Shown piece after piece: positions 34,971 to 43,743 of a stretch of DNA of 64,000 nt (positions are counted from its first letter, which is position 1; the number at the start of each line of letters is the position of its first letter). A program made the translations under genes and the position numbers. Under the pieces are notes generated by a model, which saw only the letters and a program-made list of their open reading frames with translations, was not told the DNA's origin and searched no databases. This DNA is from a bacterium (GTDB lineage Bacteria > Vulcanimicrobiota > Vulcanimicrobiia > Vulcanimicrobiales > Vulcanimicrobiaceae), in contig JAJZED010000003.1 in the NCBI GenBank assembly GCA_021805775.1, positions 1-64,000 on the forward strand. The letters run 5' to 3'.

Positions 34971-35477
34971 ATGAGAAAACTTTGCTATCCGTTCGCCGCC
35001 CTGCTTGCCGCCGCGATCCTCGGCCTGCCCTCCCTCGCGCCGATCGCTCGCGCGGCGACCGCGCATCCGCTGATGACGCCCCGCCCGCCCTCGGTGCCCT
35101 TGCATACCGAGTTCGTCGTCGAGGTGAATCGGCTCGGCCAAGTGGTGCGCGTCACGCAGAAGCACGGTTGTAAAGATCTCAACTTTAACGCGCATACGCT
35201 GGGGAACGTCCTCCAAGCGACGATCCGTCTCCCCAATGGAAAAGCAATCGTCGGTCTCTATCGCGTCACCTACGATTACAACCCACGCACGTATGGAATC
35301 TACCGCCATGCCACGCTCCTTCGCGCGGGCGGTAATTGGGCCAACAATCCCGGTGCCGCCAATCAGATTGTCGACGATGCGAAACGTCTCGAACAGGAGC
35401 ACGCGCACCCCAATCTTCCGAGTTTAAAGAAATTGCTCGTACCCACCCCGAAGCCGACGCACCACCCCGCCGGCTGA
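34971..35477 (+). CDS. Exported protein of unknown function
   Basis: 168 residues from ATG 34971. The signal peptide ends at PIARAAT. The mature protein has FVVEVNRLGQVVRVTQKHGC and LGNVLQATIRLPNGKAIVGL, which suggests a compact alpha/beta domain, then YNPRTYGIYRHATLL and a Lys/Pro/His-rich tail. The pattern recalls TonB-C-like or periplasmic sensor folds but is not enough for a family call. Divergent from the macroglobulin-like gene, with 60 bases between them. Confidence 0.62.
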   Translation: MRKLCYPFAALLAAAILGLPSLAPIARAATAHPLMTPRPPSVPLHTEFVVEVNRLGQVVRVTQKHGCKDLNFNAHTLGNVLQATIRLPNGKAIVGLYRVTYDYNPRTYGIYRHATLLRAGGNWANNPGAANQIVDDAKRLEQEHAHPNLPSLKKLLVPTPKPTHHPAG

Positions 35478-35483
35478 CGCCGC

Positions 35484-35657
35484 ATGGATCGACCGCGCAG
35501 CGAAGCCGACCGCGAGCGAAGTTGCGGCACGAAAGATACCTTTCACAGCGAGGCGGAGGCTCGCGCGCACATGCTGATGAACGGTACCGCGGCAATGCTA
35601 CGTACGTACGAATGCCGCTACTGCGGTTTTCTCCATCTCACCAGCCGTAAGGAGTAA
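35484..35657 (+). CDS. Small zinc-ribbon protein
   Basis: 57 residues. Reading from ATG 35484 gives RSCGTKDTFHSEAEARAHM, a helical middle and YECRYCGFLHLTSRKE. The single Cys near residue 14 and the later C-x2-C followed by HLT are typical of a small family of phage and bacterial zinc-ribbon proteins with unknown role. Its last codons contain AAGGAG, the ribosome-binding site of the next gene, which supports real translation and coupling. Confidence 0.7.
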   Translation: MDRPRSEADRERSCGTKDTFHSEAEARAHMLMNGTAAMLRTYECRYCGFLHLTSRKE

Positions 35658-35660
35658 TCC

Positions 35661-36506
35661 ATGCGGCTGATTTCCTATTTTGACGACGATGGAATGCTGC
35701 GGCCCGGCCTCGTGCAAGGCGCGCTCGTCGCCCCGATCGACGCCCCCGATATGCGTGCGTTCATCGAGCTGTCGCCGGAGAAACGCAAAGAACGGGTCGG
35801 CGTACCTCGGCTCGAGGCCGCGGCACTCGTCTACGGCCCGCCGGTGATTCCGCCGCGCAACGTCTTCTGCGTCGGTCGTAATTACCTCGAGCATGCGCTG
35901 GAAGGCGCTCGTGCGACCGGACGCGAGCTCAAATTGCCTGACGTCCCGACGTTTTTCACCAAGGCGACCACGGCGCTTCTCGGCCCCGACGCCGTCGCGC
36001 ATTTCGATGGCTCGATCTCGCGCGAGTACGATTTCGAAGCCGAACTCGCGGTCGTCATCGGAACGCGCTGTCGCGACGTCGACGAAAGCCGCGCCTTCGA
36101 AACGATCTTCGGCTATACGTGTTGCAACGATCTCACCGCGCGCGATCTCCAGCGCTCGCACGTTCAATGGATGAAAGGCAAGAGCCTCGACGAAAGTTGT
36201 CCGCTCGGCCCCGCTATTCTCACCCCCGATGAAATCGGCGATCCTCAAGCACTCGATATTGCGATGTACGTCAACGACGTTGAAAAACAACATAGTACGA
36301 CGGCCAAGATGATTTTTTCGATTCCGCGAATCATCGCCGAGCTTTCGCGCGGCATGACCTTGCTTCCGGGCGATGTCATCGCTACCGGGACGCCCGAAGG
36401 CGTGGGCTTCGCCCGAACGCCGCCCGAGTTTTTGCGCAACGGCGACCTGCTCGAAGTCCGAATCGAACGCATCGGTTCGCTGCGAACGCGCATCGCGTTG
36501 ACGTGA
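35661..36506 (+). CDS. Fumarylacetoacetate hydrolase family protein
   Basis: 281 residues. The metal site is the E-x-E-D set: YDFEAELAVVIGTRC, then GYTCCNDLTARDLQ, with KSLDESCPLGP and TGTPEGVGFARTPPEFL following in family order. Members hydrolyse C-C bonds of acylpyruvates or decarboxylate/isomerise homoprotocatechuate products. NVFCVGRNYLEHA opens the C-terminal domain. A clear AAGGAG precedes the start by six bases. The exact substrate is not determinable. Confidence 0.9.
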   Translation: MRLISYFDDDGMLRPGLVQGALVAPIDAPDMRAFIELSPEKRKERVGVPRLEAAALVYGPPVIPPRNVFCVGRNYLEHALEGARATGRELKLPDVPTFFTKATTALLGPDAVAHFDGSISREYDFEAELAVVIGTRCRDVDESRAFETIFGYTCCNDLTARDLQRSHVQWMKGKSLDESCPLGPAILTPDEIGDPQALDIAMYVNDVEKQHSTTAKMIFSIPRIIAELSRGMTLLPGDVIATGTPEGVGFARTPPEFLRNGDLLEVRIERIGSLRTRIALT

Positions 36507-36883
36507 TCGCCCCATCCCTCGGCATCTCGCTCTCACTGGTCGCGGCGTTCGTGCTGCTGGGAATCGGCGTGCTGGCGCTGCTCGACCCGGCGCGGCTCGC
36601 GGCGGCCTACGGGCTGCCGGTCAGCGGTGGACCTGCGCTCGGTTTTGTCCGAGCGACGGGAGCGCGTGACGCGATCCTCGCAGCGGCAATCGTTGCCACG
36701 GCCCTGCGGCACGACCGCGTCGAGCTTGCGATCTTCGCCGCGCTCGGTCTCCTGCTCTCCACCTTCGATCTTGCAATCGCATACGCGCATCGGCGCCGTC
36801 TACGCCGCGAGTTGCTCGCACATGTCGGGGGCATCATCGGCTTTTCGGCGATCCTTATTGTTCTAATGCTCGAATTGCGATAG
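36503..36883 (+). CDS. Four-helix membrane protein, DUF4267-like
   Basis: 126 residues from a GTG that overlaps the upstream stop as GTGA. Four hydrophobic segments cover most of it (LSLVAAFVLLGIGVLALLDP, ILAAAIVATAL, ELAIFAALGLLLSTFD, GIIGFSAILIVLMLEL). GFVRATGARDAIL between helices matches the DUF4267 pattern (G-x-R-D-x). No function is known. Co-translated with the hydrolase. Confidence 0.65.
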   Translation: MIAPSLGISLSLVAAFVLLGIGVLALLDPARLAAAYGLPVSGGPALGFVRATGARDAILAAAIVATALRHDRVELAIFAALGLLLSTFDLAIAYAHRRRLRRELLAHVGGIIGFSAILIVLMLELR

Positions 36884-36915
36884 GAGTCGCTGCACGGGAG
36901 CCGTATGCCCCGCAG

Positions 36916-38034
36916 ATGATACTTGCCGTACCGCGTGAGAGCGCCGAGCGCGAACGCCGTGTCGCGCTCGTTCCCGAAAGCGTCTCCAAATTTAAGAAAC
37001 TCGGGCTGGAAATTCACATACAGCGCGATGCAGGTCGCGCCGCTTCTTTTCCGGACTCCGCTTACGAATCGGCCGGGGCTCGCATCGTCGCCGATGAAAC
37101 AGAACTCCTTTCTTCCGCCGATGCCTTGCTCTGTGTCGGTCGTCCGACCGAAAATCACCTAGCGCGCCTCAAAAAGGGCGCGCTTCTCGTAGGTTTTCTC
37201 GATCCTCTCGGCGACCCGTCGTATGCCGAACGTCTCGCCTCGGCGGGAATCGAAGCGCTCGCGGTAGAGAAAATACCGCGCATAACGCGCGCGCAAAGCA
37301 TGGATGCGCTTTCATCGCAAAGCAATATCGCCGGCTACAAGGCGGTCTTGCTCGCGGCGAGTGCGCTGCCGAAATTCTTCCCGATGCTCACCACCGCTGC
37401 AGGGACGATCCCTCCGGCGAAAGCGCTCGTTCTCGGTGCCGGAGTAGCCGGGCTACAGGCGATCGCGACGGCGCGTCGTCTCGGCGCGGTCGTGAGCGGC
37501 TACGACGTTCGCGCCGTCGTTCGCGAACAGGTGCAGTCGCTCGGTGCGAAGTTCCTCGAATTCGATCTCGGCGAGAGCGCCGAGGGCTCCGGCGGCTACG
37601 CAAAAGAGCTCACGCCCGAACAGCAACAGCGACAACGCGAATGGATGGTCGAACAGATCGGTAAAAACGATGTGATCGTCACAACCGCTCTGGTTCCGGG
37701 GCGCCGAGCGCCCATACTCATTACCGAGGCGGCCGTCGCCGCGATGGCGCCGGGCAGCGTCATCGTCGATCTCGCCGCCGAAGCCGGCGGCAACTGCGCT
37801 CTCACAAAACCCGACGAAACCATCATCAGTGAGAACGGCGTGCAGATCGTCGGTACGACAAACCTACCTGCGACGATGCCCTACAACGCGAGCCAACTCT
37901 ACTCGCGTAATCTTTTCGCCTTACTCTCGCCGTTTGCGAAAGACGGTACGCTCGCCCTCGATTATCAAGACGACGTCATCGCGGGTGCATGTATCGTTCA
38001 CGACGGTAAATCTTTGATTGGAGCGACACAGTGA
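36916..38034 (+). CDS. pntAA: Proton-translocating NAD(P) transhydrogenase, alpha subunit part 1
   Basis: 372 residues, the soluble NAD(H)-binding domain I. RESAERERRVALVPESV at the start, DALSSQSNIAGYKAVLLAA, and the Rossmann loop VLGAGVAGLQAIATARRLGA are diagnostic. It is alone in its chain, as in the three-subunit enzymes of Rhodospirillum and many bacteria. With PntAB and PntB it uses the proton gradient to reduce NADP+ with NADH. The next gene overlaps by four bases. Confidence 0.95.
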   Translation: MILAVPRESAERERRVALVPESVSKFKKLGLEIHIQRDAGRAASFPDSAYESAGARIVADETELLSSADALLCVGRPTENHLARLKKGALLVGFLDPLGDPSYAERLASAGIEALAVEKIPRITRAQSMDALSSQSNIAGYKAVLLAASALPKFFPMLTTAAGTIPPAKALVLGAGVAGLQAIATARRLGAVVSGYDVRAVVREQVQSLGAKFLEFDLGESAEGSGGYAKELTPEQQQRQREWMVEQIGKNDVIVTTALVPGRRAPILITEAAVAAMAPGSVIVDLAAEAGGNCALTKPDETIISENGVQIVGTTNLPATMPYNASQLYSRNLFALLSPFAKDGTLALDYQDDVIAGACIVHDGKSLIGATQ

Positions 38035-38345
38035 ACGATATCGCCCACCTCATACAACTATTGACCGTCCTTTTGTTGGCGGTCTTCGTCGGGTTCGAGG
38101 TAATTTCAAAGGTGCCGACGACGCTGCACACGCCTTTGATGTCGGCGACGAACGCGATTCACGGTATCGTGTTTATCGGTGCGATCGTCGTCGTCGGAAC
38201 GCTCTTCGCGGGCCCCACATCCCCGATGCTGACCATCATTAGTGTGGCCGCCCTCACGCTTGGAGCGATTAACGTCTTCGGCGGGTTCGCGGTGACCGAA
38301 CGCATGTTACAAATGTTTAAGAAGAAAGAGGGGCCGCGTTCATGA
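38031..38345 (+). CDS. pntAB: NAD(P) transhydrogenase, alpha subunit part 2
   Basis: 104 residues, three membrane helices of domain II. LLAVFVGFEVISKVPTTLHT and PLMSATNAIHGIVFIGAIVV are conserved sequences of PntAB. The start is GTG overlapping the pntAA stop. The C-terminus ends GGFAVTERMLQMFKKK, also typical. It overlaps pntB by four bases, so three subunits are made in a coupled way. Confidence 0.95.
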   Translation: MNDIAHLIQLLTVLLLAVFVGFEVISKVPTTLHTPLMSATNAIHGIVFIGAIVVVGTLFAGPTSPMLTIISVAALTLGAINVFGGFAVTERMLQMFKKKEGPRS

Positions 38346-39733
38346 CCGTCGCTCTTAGCCTCGCAAACCTCGTCGCGGTCGCGCTCTTCATTTACGGTCT
38401 CCATCAACTCAATTCGCCGCCGACCGCGCGCGCCGGCAATCAACTCGCAATGGTCGGCATGGCGATTGCGTTAGTTTCCTCGCTCCTACAGACGCAAGGC
38501 GTCGGCTGGTGGGCGATTCTCGTCGGCGTTATTCTCGGCGGTACGATCGGTATCGTCGCAGCATTGCGCGTGAAGATGACGGCGATGCCGCAGATGGTCG
38601 CGCTCTACAACGGTGCCGGCGGCGCCGCTGCGGCGGCGATCTCGACGCTTGAATTCTTCGTCCTTGCAAACGGCAACGGCGAGAACGCCGTCGTTTCGGT
38701 ATCGCTTGTGCTTTCGGCGATCATCGGCTGCCTGAGCTTCGCCGGCTCCATCATCGCGTTCCTTAAACTCCAAGAACTCATGACCGGTCGACCGATCACC
38801 TACCCCGGCCAGCAGGTCGTCAACGGCCTAATCCTCTTGGCGATTCTTGGGCTCGCGGGGTGGTTCGTCGTCACGCTGGGAACGATGCCGGTGCTTGCGT
38901 TCGTCGGGCTGCTGATCTGCGCGCTCTTACTCGGCGTGCTCTTCGTCCTCCCGATCGGCGGCGCCGATATGCCCGTCGTCATCTCGCTGCTCAACTCGTT
39001 TACGGGTTTGGCGGTCGCCGTGACCGGCTTTGAAATTAATTCGACCCTGTTGATCATCTGCGGCGCCCTTGTCGGTGCGAGCGGAACGCTGTTGACCGTA
39101 ATGATGGGGAAGGCGATGAATCGCCCACTCACCAACGTGCTCTTCGGCGCCTTCGGTTCGGGCGGCGGTAGCGAGCCCGAAGCGGGGAGCGGTGGGCCGC
39201 AGCAGATTCGCAGCGCCGGTGCCGACGACGTCGCGATCATGTTGGCGTATGCATCGAAGGTGATCTTCGTGCCGGGTTACGGCATGGCCGTAGCGCAGGC
39301 ACAGCACTCCGTGAAAGCCCTCGCCGACCAACTTGAAAAACGCGGCGTTCAGGTTCTCTACGCGATCCATCCCGTCGCCGGCCGCATGCCGGGGCACATG
39401 AATGTCTTGCTTGCCGAATCGAACGTTCCGTACGAACAGTTGCTCGACATGGAAGACGCAAACCCGGAGTTCCCAACGACCGATGTCGCCCTGGTTATCG
39501 GTGCGAACGACGTCACGAATCCCGCGGCGCGCAACGTAAAGAGCTCCCCGATCTACGGCATGCCGATTCTCGACGTCGATAAAGCGGCGAACGTTATCGT
39601 GCTTAAACGCTCGATGCGCTCGGGTTTTGCCGGAATCGACAACCCGCTTTACGAAATGCCGAACACCTCGATGCTCTTCGGTGACGCAAAGGCAAGCGTC
39701 GACGCACTCACCTCTGCGGTGAAGGCGCTTTAG
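38342..39733 (+). CDS. pntB: NAD(P) transhydrogenase, beta subunit
   Basis: 463 residues. Nine or so membrane helices (domain II remainder) are followed by the NADP(H)-binding domain III. QMVALYNGAGGAAAA, GADMPVVISLLNSFTGLAVA and the domain III region IVPGYGMAVAQAQH-like (VIFVPGYGMAVAQAQHSV), HPVAGRMPGHMNVLLAE and VIGANDVTNPAA are all intact. Full length. Last gene of the pnt operon; GH92 follows after nine bases. Confidence 0.96.
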   Translation: MTVALSLANLVAVALFIYGLHQLNSPPTARAGNQLAMVGMAIALVSSLLQTQGVGWWAILVGVILGGTIGIVAALRVKMTAMPQMVALYNGAGGAAAAAISTLEFFVLANGNGENAVVSVSLVLSAIIGCLSFAGSIIAFLKLQELMTGRPITYPGQQVVNGLILLAILGLAGWFVVTLGTMPVLAFVGLLICALLLGVLFVLPIGGADMPVVISLLNSFTGLAVAVTGFEINSTLLIICGALVGASGTLLTVMMGKAMNRPLTNVLFGAFGSGGGSEPEAGSGGPQQIRSAGADDVAIMLAYASKVIFVPGYGMAVAQAQHSVKALADQLEKRGVQVLYAIHPVAGRMPGHMNVLLAESNVPYEQLLDMEDANPEFPTTDVALVIGANDVTNPAARNVKSSPIYGMPILDVDKAANVIVLKRSMRSGFAGIDNPLYEMPNTSMLFGDAKASVDALTSAVKAL

Positions 39734-39742
39734 GAGAAGCGA

Positions 39743-42700
39743 GTGCTACGGAACGTTTTGCGAGCATTCGTAGCACTCGCACTCTTCGGTACATCCGTCG
39801 CCGCCGGGGCGCGCGCGACCACGACGCCGGTCTCGTATGTCGATCCGTTCGTCGGAACATCGGGAACGCCGCTCGGCGGCCCCATCGACGATTTTCCCGG
39901 CGCCGACGTTCCGTTCGGCATGCTCCAGTGGAGCCCCGACACGCCGTCACAAAATGCCGGCGGCGGATACGAATTTAACGATTCGACGATCACGGGATTT
40001 AGCGTGACGCATCTGAGCGGCCCCGGTTGCAACGTCTTCGGGGATTTCGCGGTGCTGCCGCTGCTCGGTGCGCCGCCGACGAAGTTGCAGGGTATTTCGC
40101 AGCCGTTCTCTCATGTCAACGAAATCGCGGTGCCGGGTTATTACGCGGTAACGCTCGGAAAACCGGGAATTCGTAGCGAACTGACCGTGCGCTCTCGCAG
40201 TGGGTTGGGCCGCTTTACCTTCCCTCGTTCGCACGATGCACTGCTCGCCGTCAATCCCGCCTCCGACCAAGCCGGCGTCGGCAATGCGACCATTCGCATC
40301 ATCGGAACGAATGCGCTGGAAGCGAGCGCGCAGAGCGGACATTTTTGCGGCATGCCGGATCGCTTTACGATCTATATGGCGGCACGTTTCAACCGCCCCT
40401 TCGCCGCATCGGGGCTCTACGATAACGGCGCCGGGCGTACCGCCGGCGCGTGGCTCCGTTTTGACACGACGACGCATCGCAGCGTTCGCATGCAAGTAGC
40501 GATCTCGTTCGTCAGCGAGCGCGGCGCCTGGCGAAACCTTCGCGACTCGGCACGTTCTTGGAGTATCGTTGCGGTTCGCGATCGCGCGCTCGAACGCTGG
40601 AATCGCGTCCTCGTCCGCGTCCGCGTCTCCGGTGGCAGCACCGAGAACCTGCGCACGTTTTATAGCGCGCTCTATCACACGATGCTGCACCCCAATCTTT
40701 TTAGCGATGCCGACGGCCGCTATCGGGGTTTCGACGGGAAGGTGCATCGCGTCGCGGCGGGGCATGCGTTTTATGCGAATTTTTCGGACTGGGATATTTA
40801 TCGCACCGAAATTCCGTTGCTCGCGTTGCTCTTTCCGCATCGCACGAGCGATATGATGCAGTCGCTTGTCGATGCTGCAGGCCAGGATGGCTGGCTGCCG
40901 CGTTGGGCGCTTGCCAACGCGCCGACGAGCGTGATGGGTGGCGATTCGGTCGATCCGGTCATCGCCGGTGCATACGCCTTCGGCGCGAGAGATTTTTCGC
41001 TCCACCGCGCGTTAACCGCGATGGTGAAGGGCGCGAACGATACGAACGCTCCTCCGGCATTCGGCTGGTACCAAGAACGGCCCGCCGGCGGCGACTTCAA
41101 TCGCCTCGGCTATATCCCCAACGTCTATACGACCTCCGTCTCTCCGGTTCCAAACGGCGCGTCGGAGACGCTGGAATATAGTCTCGATGATTTTGCGATC
41201 TCCGCATTTGCGCGCGCGCTCGACGAACGCGCCATCGCCGGTGCATTCCTCAAGAAGAGCGCGAATTGGTCGCACCTCTTCGATCGTTCGCTCGGAGAGA
41301 TCGCGCCGCGTGGCCCCGGTGGCGCATTCGAACGCACGAAGATCGGAGAGAACGGGCAGAGCGGCTTTCAGGAAGGGAACGCCGCACAATATACCTGGAT
41401 GGTGCCGCAAGATCTCCGCGACCTCGTCCGAGGTATGGGCGGTCGCGCCGCGGCGCGGAAACGCCTCGATACGTTCTTTACCCATCTCAATGCCGGGCAG
41501 AGCGAACCATACGCGTGGCTCGGAAACGAACCGAGCATCGGCAGTCCGTGGGCGTATCTTTCTGCAGGCGCGCCGTGGCGCGAAGAGCGCGTCACCCGCG
41601 CGGCGATGACGCGTTTATGGGGCGATCGCCCCGATGGTCTCCCGGGTAACGACGATCTCGGAACGATGAGTGCGTGGTATGTGTGGAGCGCACTCGGGCT
41701 CTATCCGCAGAACCCGGCCGAACGCTATCTCGATCTCGGTGCGCCGCTCTTTACGCGTGCGGTCATCGCGCCCTCGCACGGCCCCGTTATCACCATCGAC
41801 GCACCGCAGGCCGCACCGAATATGCCCTACGTTCGGAGACTCGCGGTCAACGGGCATCCGTGGCGTCGCCCCTGGATCGCACTGCCGCAGAGCGGCGCGT
41901 TGCATCTCGCGTTTACGCTCGCAGCGCAGCCGAACCGCTCGTGGGGAAGCGCTCGCGCCGACGCCCCGCCTTCTTACGCACCTGCGCGAGTCCATTTCCC
42001 CGCATCGACGACGATGACGATTCTCCGCACTCCCGATGGATTCGCGGTCATCAATCCCGATTCGCGCGCGCATCGCGTTACCTGGAGCAGCGCGGTCGCC
42101 GCCCCCGCAAGCGTCTCGCCGGCGACCGGTTCGCTTCTCGTCCCCGCAAAGGGCCGCGCCGCCGTCGCGCTGACGCTCGCTAGCACCGGTGCGCCGGCGG
42201 GGCTCTACGCTATGCGCATCATGGCACGCGCGGGCAACGGCGCTCGCTTTCCCACGTTGCAGCTCTATCGCACCGCCGCGAACGGTGTCGATCCCGATAC
42301 CCTTGCGTGGATTGTCGATCGCGCGAAAGGAACGGTGATTCCCTACGACCTTCGCACGAAGGCACGCGGAGCGGCGATCGCTGTCGGCAGGCATCCGCTC
42401 GACGCCGTGCTCTCGCGCAATAATCGTCTGCTCTTCGTCGGCAACCGTGGCGGCGATAGCGTTAGCGTCATCGACACGCAAACTCGCCGCGTCGTCGCAA
42501 CGATTCCGGTGAAGAGCCCCGACGGACTCGCGCTCTCGGCGCACGGAAAGGGAATATGGGTTGCGAACTATCGTGCTGAGACGGTGGAGCGCATCGAGGT
42601 CGCAACGTTCGCGGTCGGGGCGCCGATCGCGGTGGGCAAAGCACCGCGCTGGATCGCGGTCGCTCCCGATGCTTCGCGTATCTACGTCACCGACCAGGGT

Positions 42701-43201
42701 GCCGATACCGTTACTCCCGTCGATCTAAAGACGCAGCGCGCGCTACCGGCGGTCGCCGTCGGCCGCGAACCGACGGGGATCGCGCTCTCACCCGACGGAC
42801 GCACGCTCTACGTCGCAAATAATCGCAGCGACGACGTTACGGTGCTGGACGCCGCAACGTTGCAAACGCTTGCGGTTCTTCCCGCAGGCGCGCAGGCACA
42901 GATGGTGGCGATAGCACCGAACGGCAAGCTCGCATACGTTCCGAATCTCGACGGTATCTCGGTAACGCCGATCGATCTCCCGGCGCGTCGCACGCTTCCC
43001 GACATCGTGGTCGGAGGCGCCCCGTTCGAGGCTGCCTTTACACCCGGCGGAGCGAGTGCGTACGTTATCGACATGCGCGATAATGCGTTGGTGCGCATCG
43101 ACGTTGCGAGCGCCACCGCCGGCGATCCGCTCCTCTACGTTCCCGGCATCATTACGATTGCGATGCCGCACGAATCATCGGCGCTTCTTCCCCTACCCTG
43201 A
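39743..43201 (+). CDS. GH92 alpha-mannosidase fused to a YVTN beta-propeller
   Basis: 1152 residues, exported (signal near 1-25). Residues about 30-720 form a GH92 enzyme: YVDPFVGTSG, DVPFGMLQWSPDT, GFSVTHLSGPGC, SETLEYSLDDFAI, NEPSIGSPWAY and GNDDLGTMSAWYVWSALGLY. GH92 members are calcium-dependent exo-alpha-mannosidases. From about 850 to the end, repeated units such as LFVGNRGGDSVSVID, IYVTDQGADTVTPVD and LYVANNRSDDVTVLD form a YVTN propeller. A linker of about 90 residues with a Ig-like pattern lies between. The start is only nine bases after pntB. Confidence 0.88.
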   Translation: MLRNVLRAFVALALFGTSVAAGARATTTPVSYVDPFVGTSGTPLGGPIDDFPGADVPFGMLQWSPDTPSQNAGGGYEFNDSTITGFSVTHLSGPGCNVFGDFAVLPLLGAPPTKLQGISQPFSHVNEIAVPGYYAVTLGKPGIRSELTVRSRSGLGRFTFPRSHDALLAVNPASDQAGVGNATIRIIGTNALEASAQSGHFCGMPDRFTIYMAARFNRPFAASGLYDNGAGRTAGAWLRFDTTTHRSVRMQVAISFVSERGAWRNLRDSARSWSIVAVRDRALERWNRVLVRVRVSGGSTENLRTFYSALYHTMLHPNLFSDADGRYRGFDGKVHRVAAGHAFYANFSDWDIYRTEIPLLALLFPHRTSDMMQSLVDAAGQDGWLPRWALANAPTSVMGGDSVDPVIAGAYAFGARDFSLHRALTAMVKGANDTNAPPAFGWYQERPAGGDFNRLGYIPNVYTTSVSPVPNGASETLEYSLDDFAISAFARALDERAIAGAFLKKSANWSHLFDRSLGEIAPRGPGGAFERTKIGENGQSGFQEGNAAQYTWMVPQDLRDLVRGMGGRAAARKRLDTFFTHLNAGQSEPYAWLGNEPSIGSPWAYLSAGAPWREERVTRAAMTRLWGDRPDGLPGNDDLGTMSAWYVWSALGLYPQNPAERYLDLGAPLFTRAVIAPSHGPVITIDAPQAAPNMPYVRRLAVNGHPWRRPWIALPQSGALHLAFTLAAQPNRSWGSARADAPPSYAPARVHFPASTTMTILRTPDGFAVINPDSRAHRVTWSSAVAAPASVSPATGSLLVPAKGRAAVALTLASTGAPAGLYAMRIMARAGNGARFPTLQLYRTAANGVDPDTLAWIVDRAKGTVIPYDLRTKARGAAIAVGRHPLDAVLSRNNRLLFVGNRGGDSVSVIDTQTRRVVATIPVKSPDGLALSAHGKGIWVANYRAETVERIEVATFAVGAPIAVGKAPRWIAVAPDASRIYVTDQGADTVTPVDLKTQRALPAVAVGREPTGIALSPDGRTLYVANNRSDDVTVLDAATLQTLAVLPAGAQAQMVAIAPNGKLAYVPNLDGISVTPIDLPARRTLPDIVVGGAPFEAAFTPGGASAYVIDMRDNALVRIDVASATAGDPLLYVPGIITIAMPHESSALLPLP

Positions 43202-43211
43202 TTTCACGGGG

Positions 43212-43229
43212 GAACGCCGTCCGGCGTTC
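43212..43229. terminator. Short hairpin between convergent genes
   Basis: GAACGCCG-TC-CGGCGTTC, an eight-base perfect stem between GH92 and the convergent membrane protein, whose stop it touches. No T-run follows on either strand, so a terminator role is tentative. Confidence 0.35.
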
Positions 43230-43740
43230 AGCGGCCGGCATCTCGAGCGGCAAAAGCAACCCAGGCGAGAATCAGCGGCATGATGATATCGTTGAGCCAC
43301 AGCATCATCCCGGCGTTGTTCGGCGCAAAATTATGTTTCGTCAGCATCAGCGCGATGTGTTGCGCGGCGGCTGCAAACGAGAAGACCACGATCGGAATCG
43401 TTAACGCGAGCCGATAACCGTAGTTCTGCCGCCGGGCAAAGAGCGCCGCAAGGCCGATGCCGATTTCGAACCAACCGAGTTCGTATTCAAAGGGGCTCGG
43501 CTGCCAGCCGATGCTGCGCGCAGCAATGCTCTGTTCGTACCCGTGAAAGAAGCCCGCCCAAATGAGGGTGAGCCCCCCGTACCAGAAAAGCAGCTCTCCC
43601 AAAAATACGAATGCACTGTCGAGCGCACGGTGCTCCGAGCGCGCCCTCCGCATCGTTCTCCACCAAACGATAACGGCGAGCGCGTAAAACAGGAGATAGA
43701 TGTGCGAGAGGGCGGCGCCGACGACGGCAGCAACGGACAT
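43228..43740 (-). CDS. DUF6790-like membrane protein
   Basis: 170 residues with about five membrane segments. GFFHGYEQSIAARSIGWQPS followed by PFEYELGWFEIGIGLAALFA and a late QHIALMLTKHNFAPNNAG match the pattern I associate with DUF6790 (H-x3-Q, IGW-x2-SPF, H-x6-N-x2-P-x-N-x-G). Function unknown. It follows the binding protein by three bases, so it likely belongs to the osmC operon. Confidence 0.68.
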   Translation of the reverse strand: MSVAAVVGAALSHIYLLFYALAVIVWWRTMRRARSEHRALDSAFVFLGELLFWYGGLTLIWAGFFHGYEQSIAARSIGWQPSPFEYELGWFEIGIGLAALFARRQNYGYRLALTIPIVVFSFAAAAQHIALMLTKHNFAPNNAGMMLWLNDIIMPLILAWVAFAARDAGR

Positions 43741-43743
43741 GCA

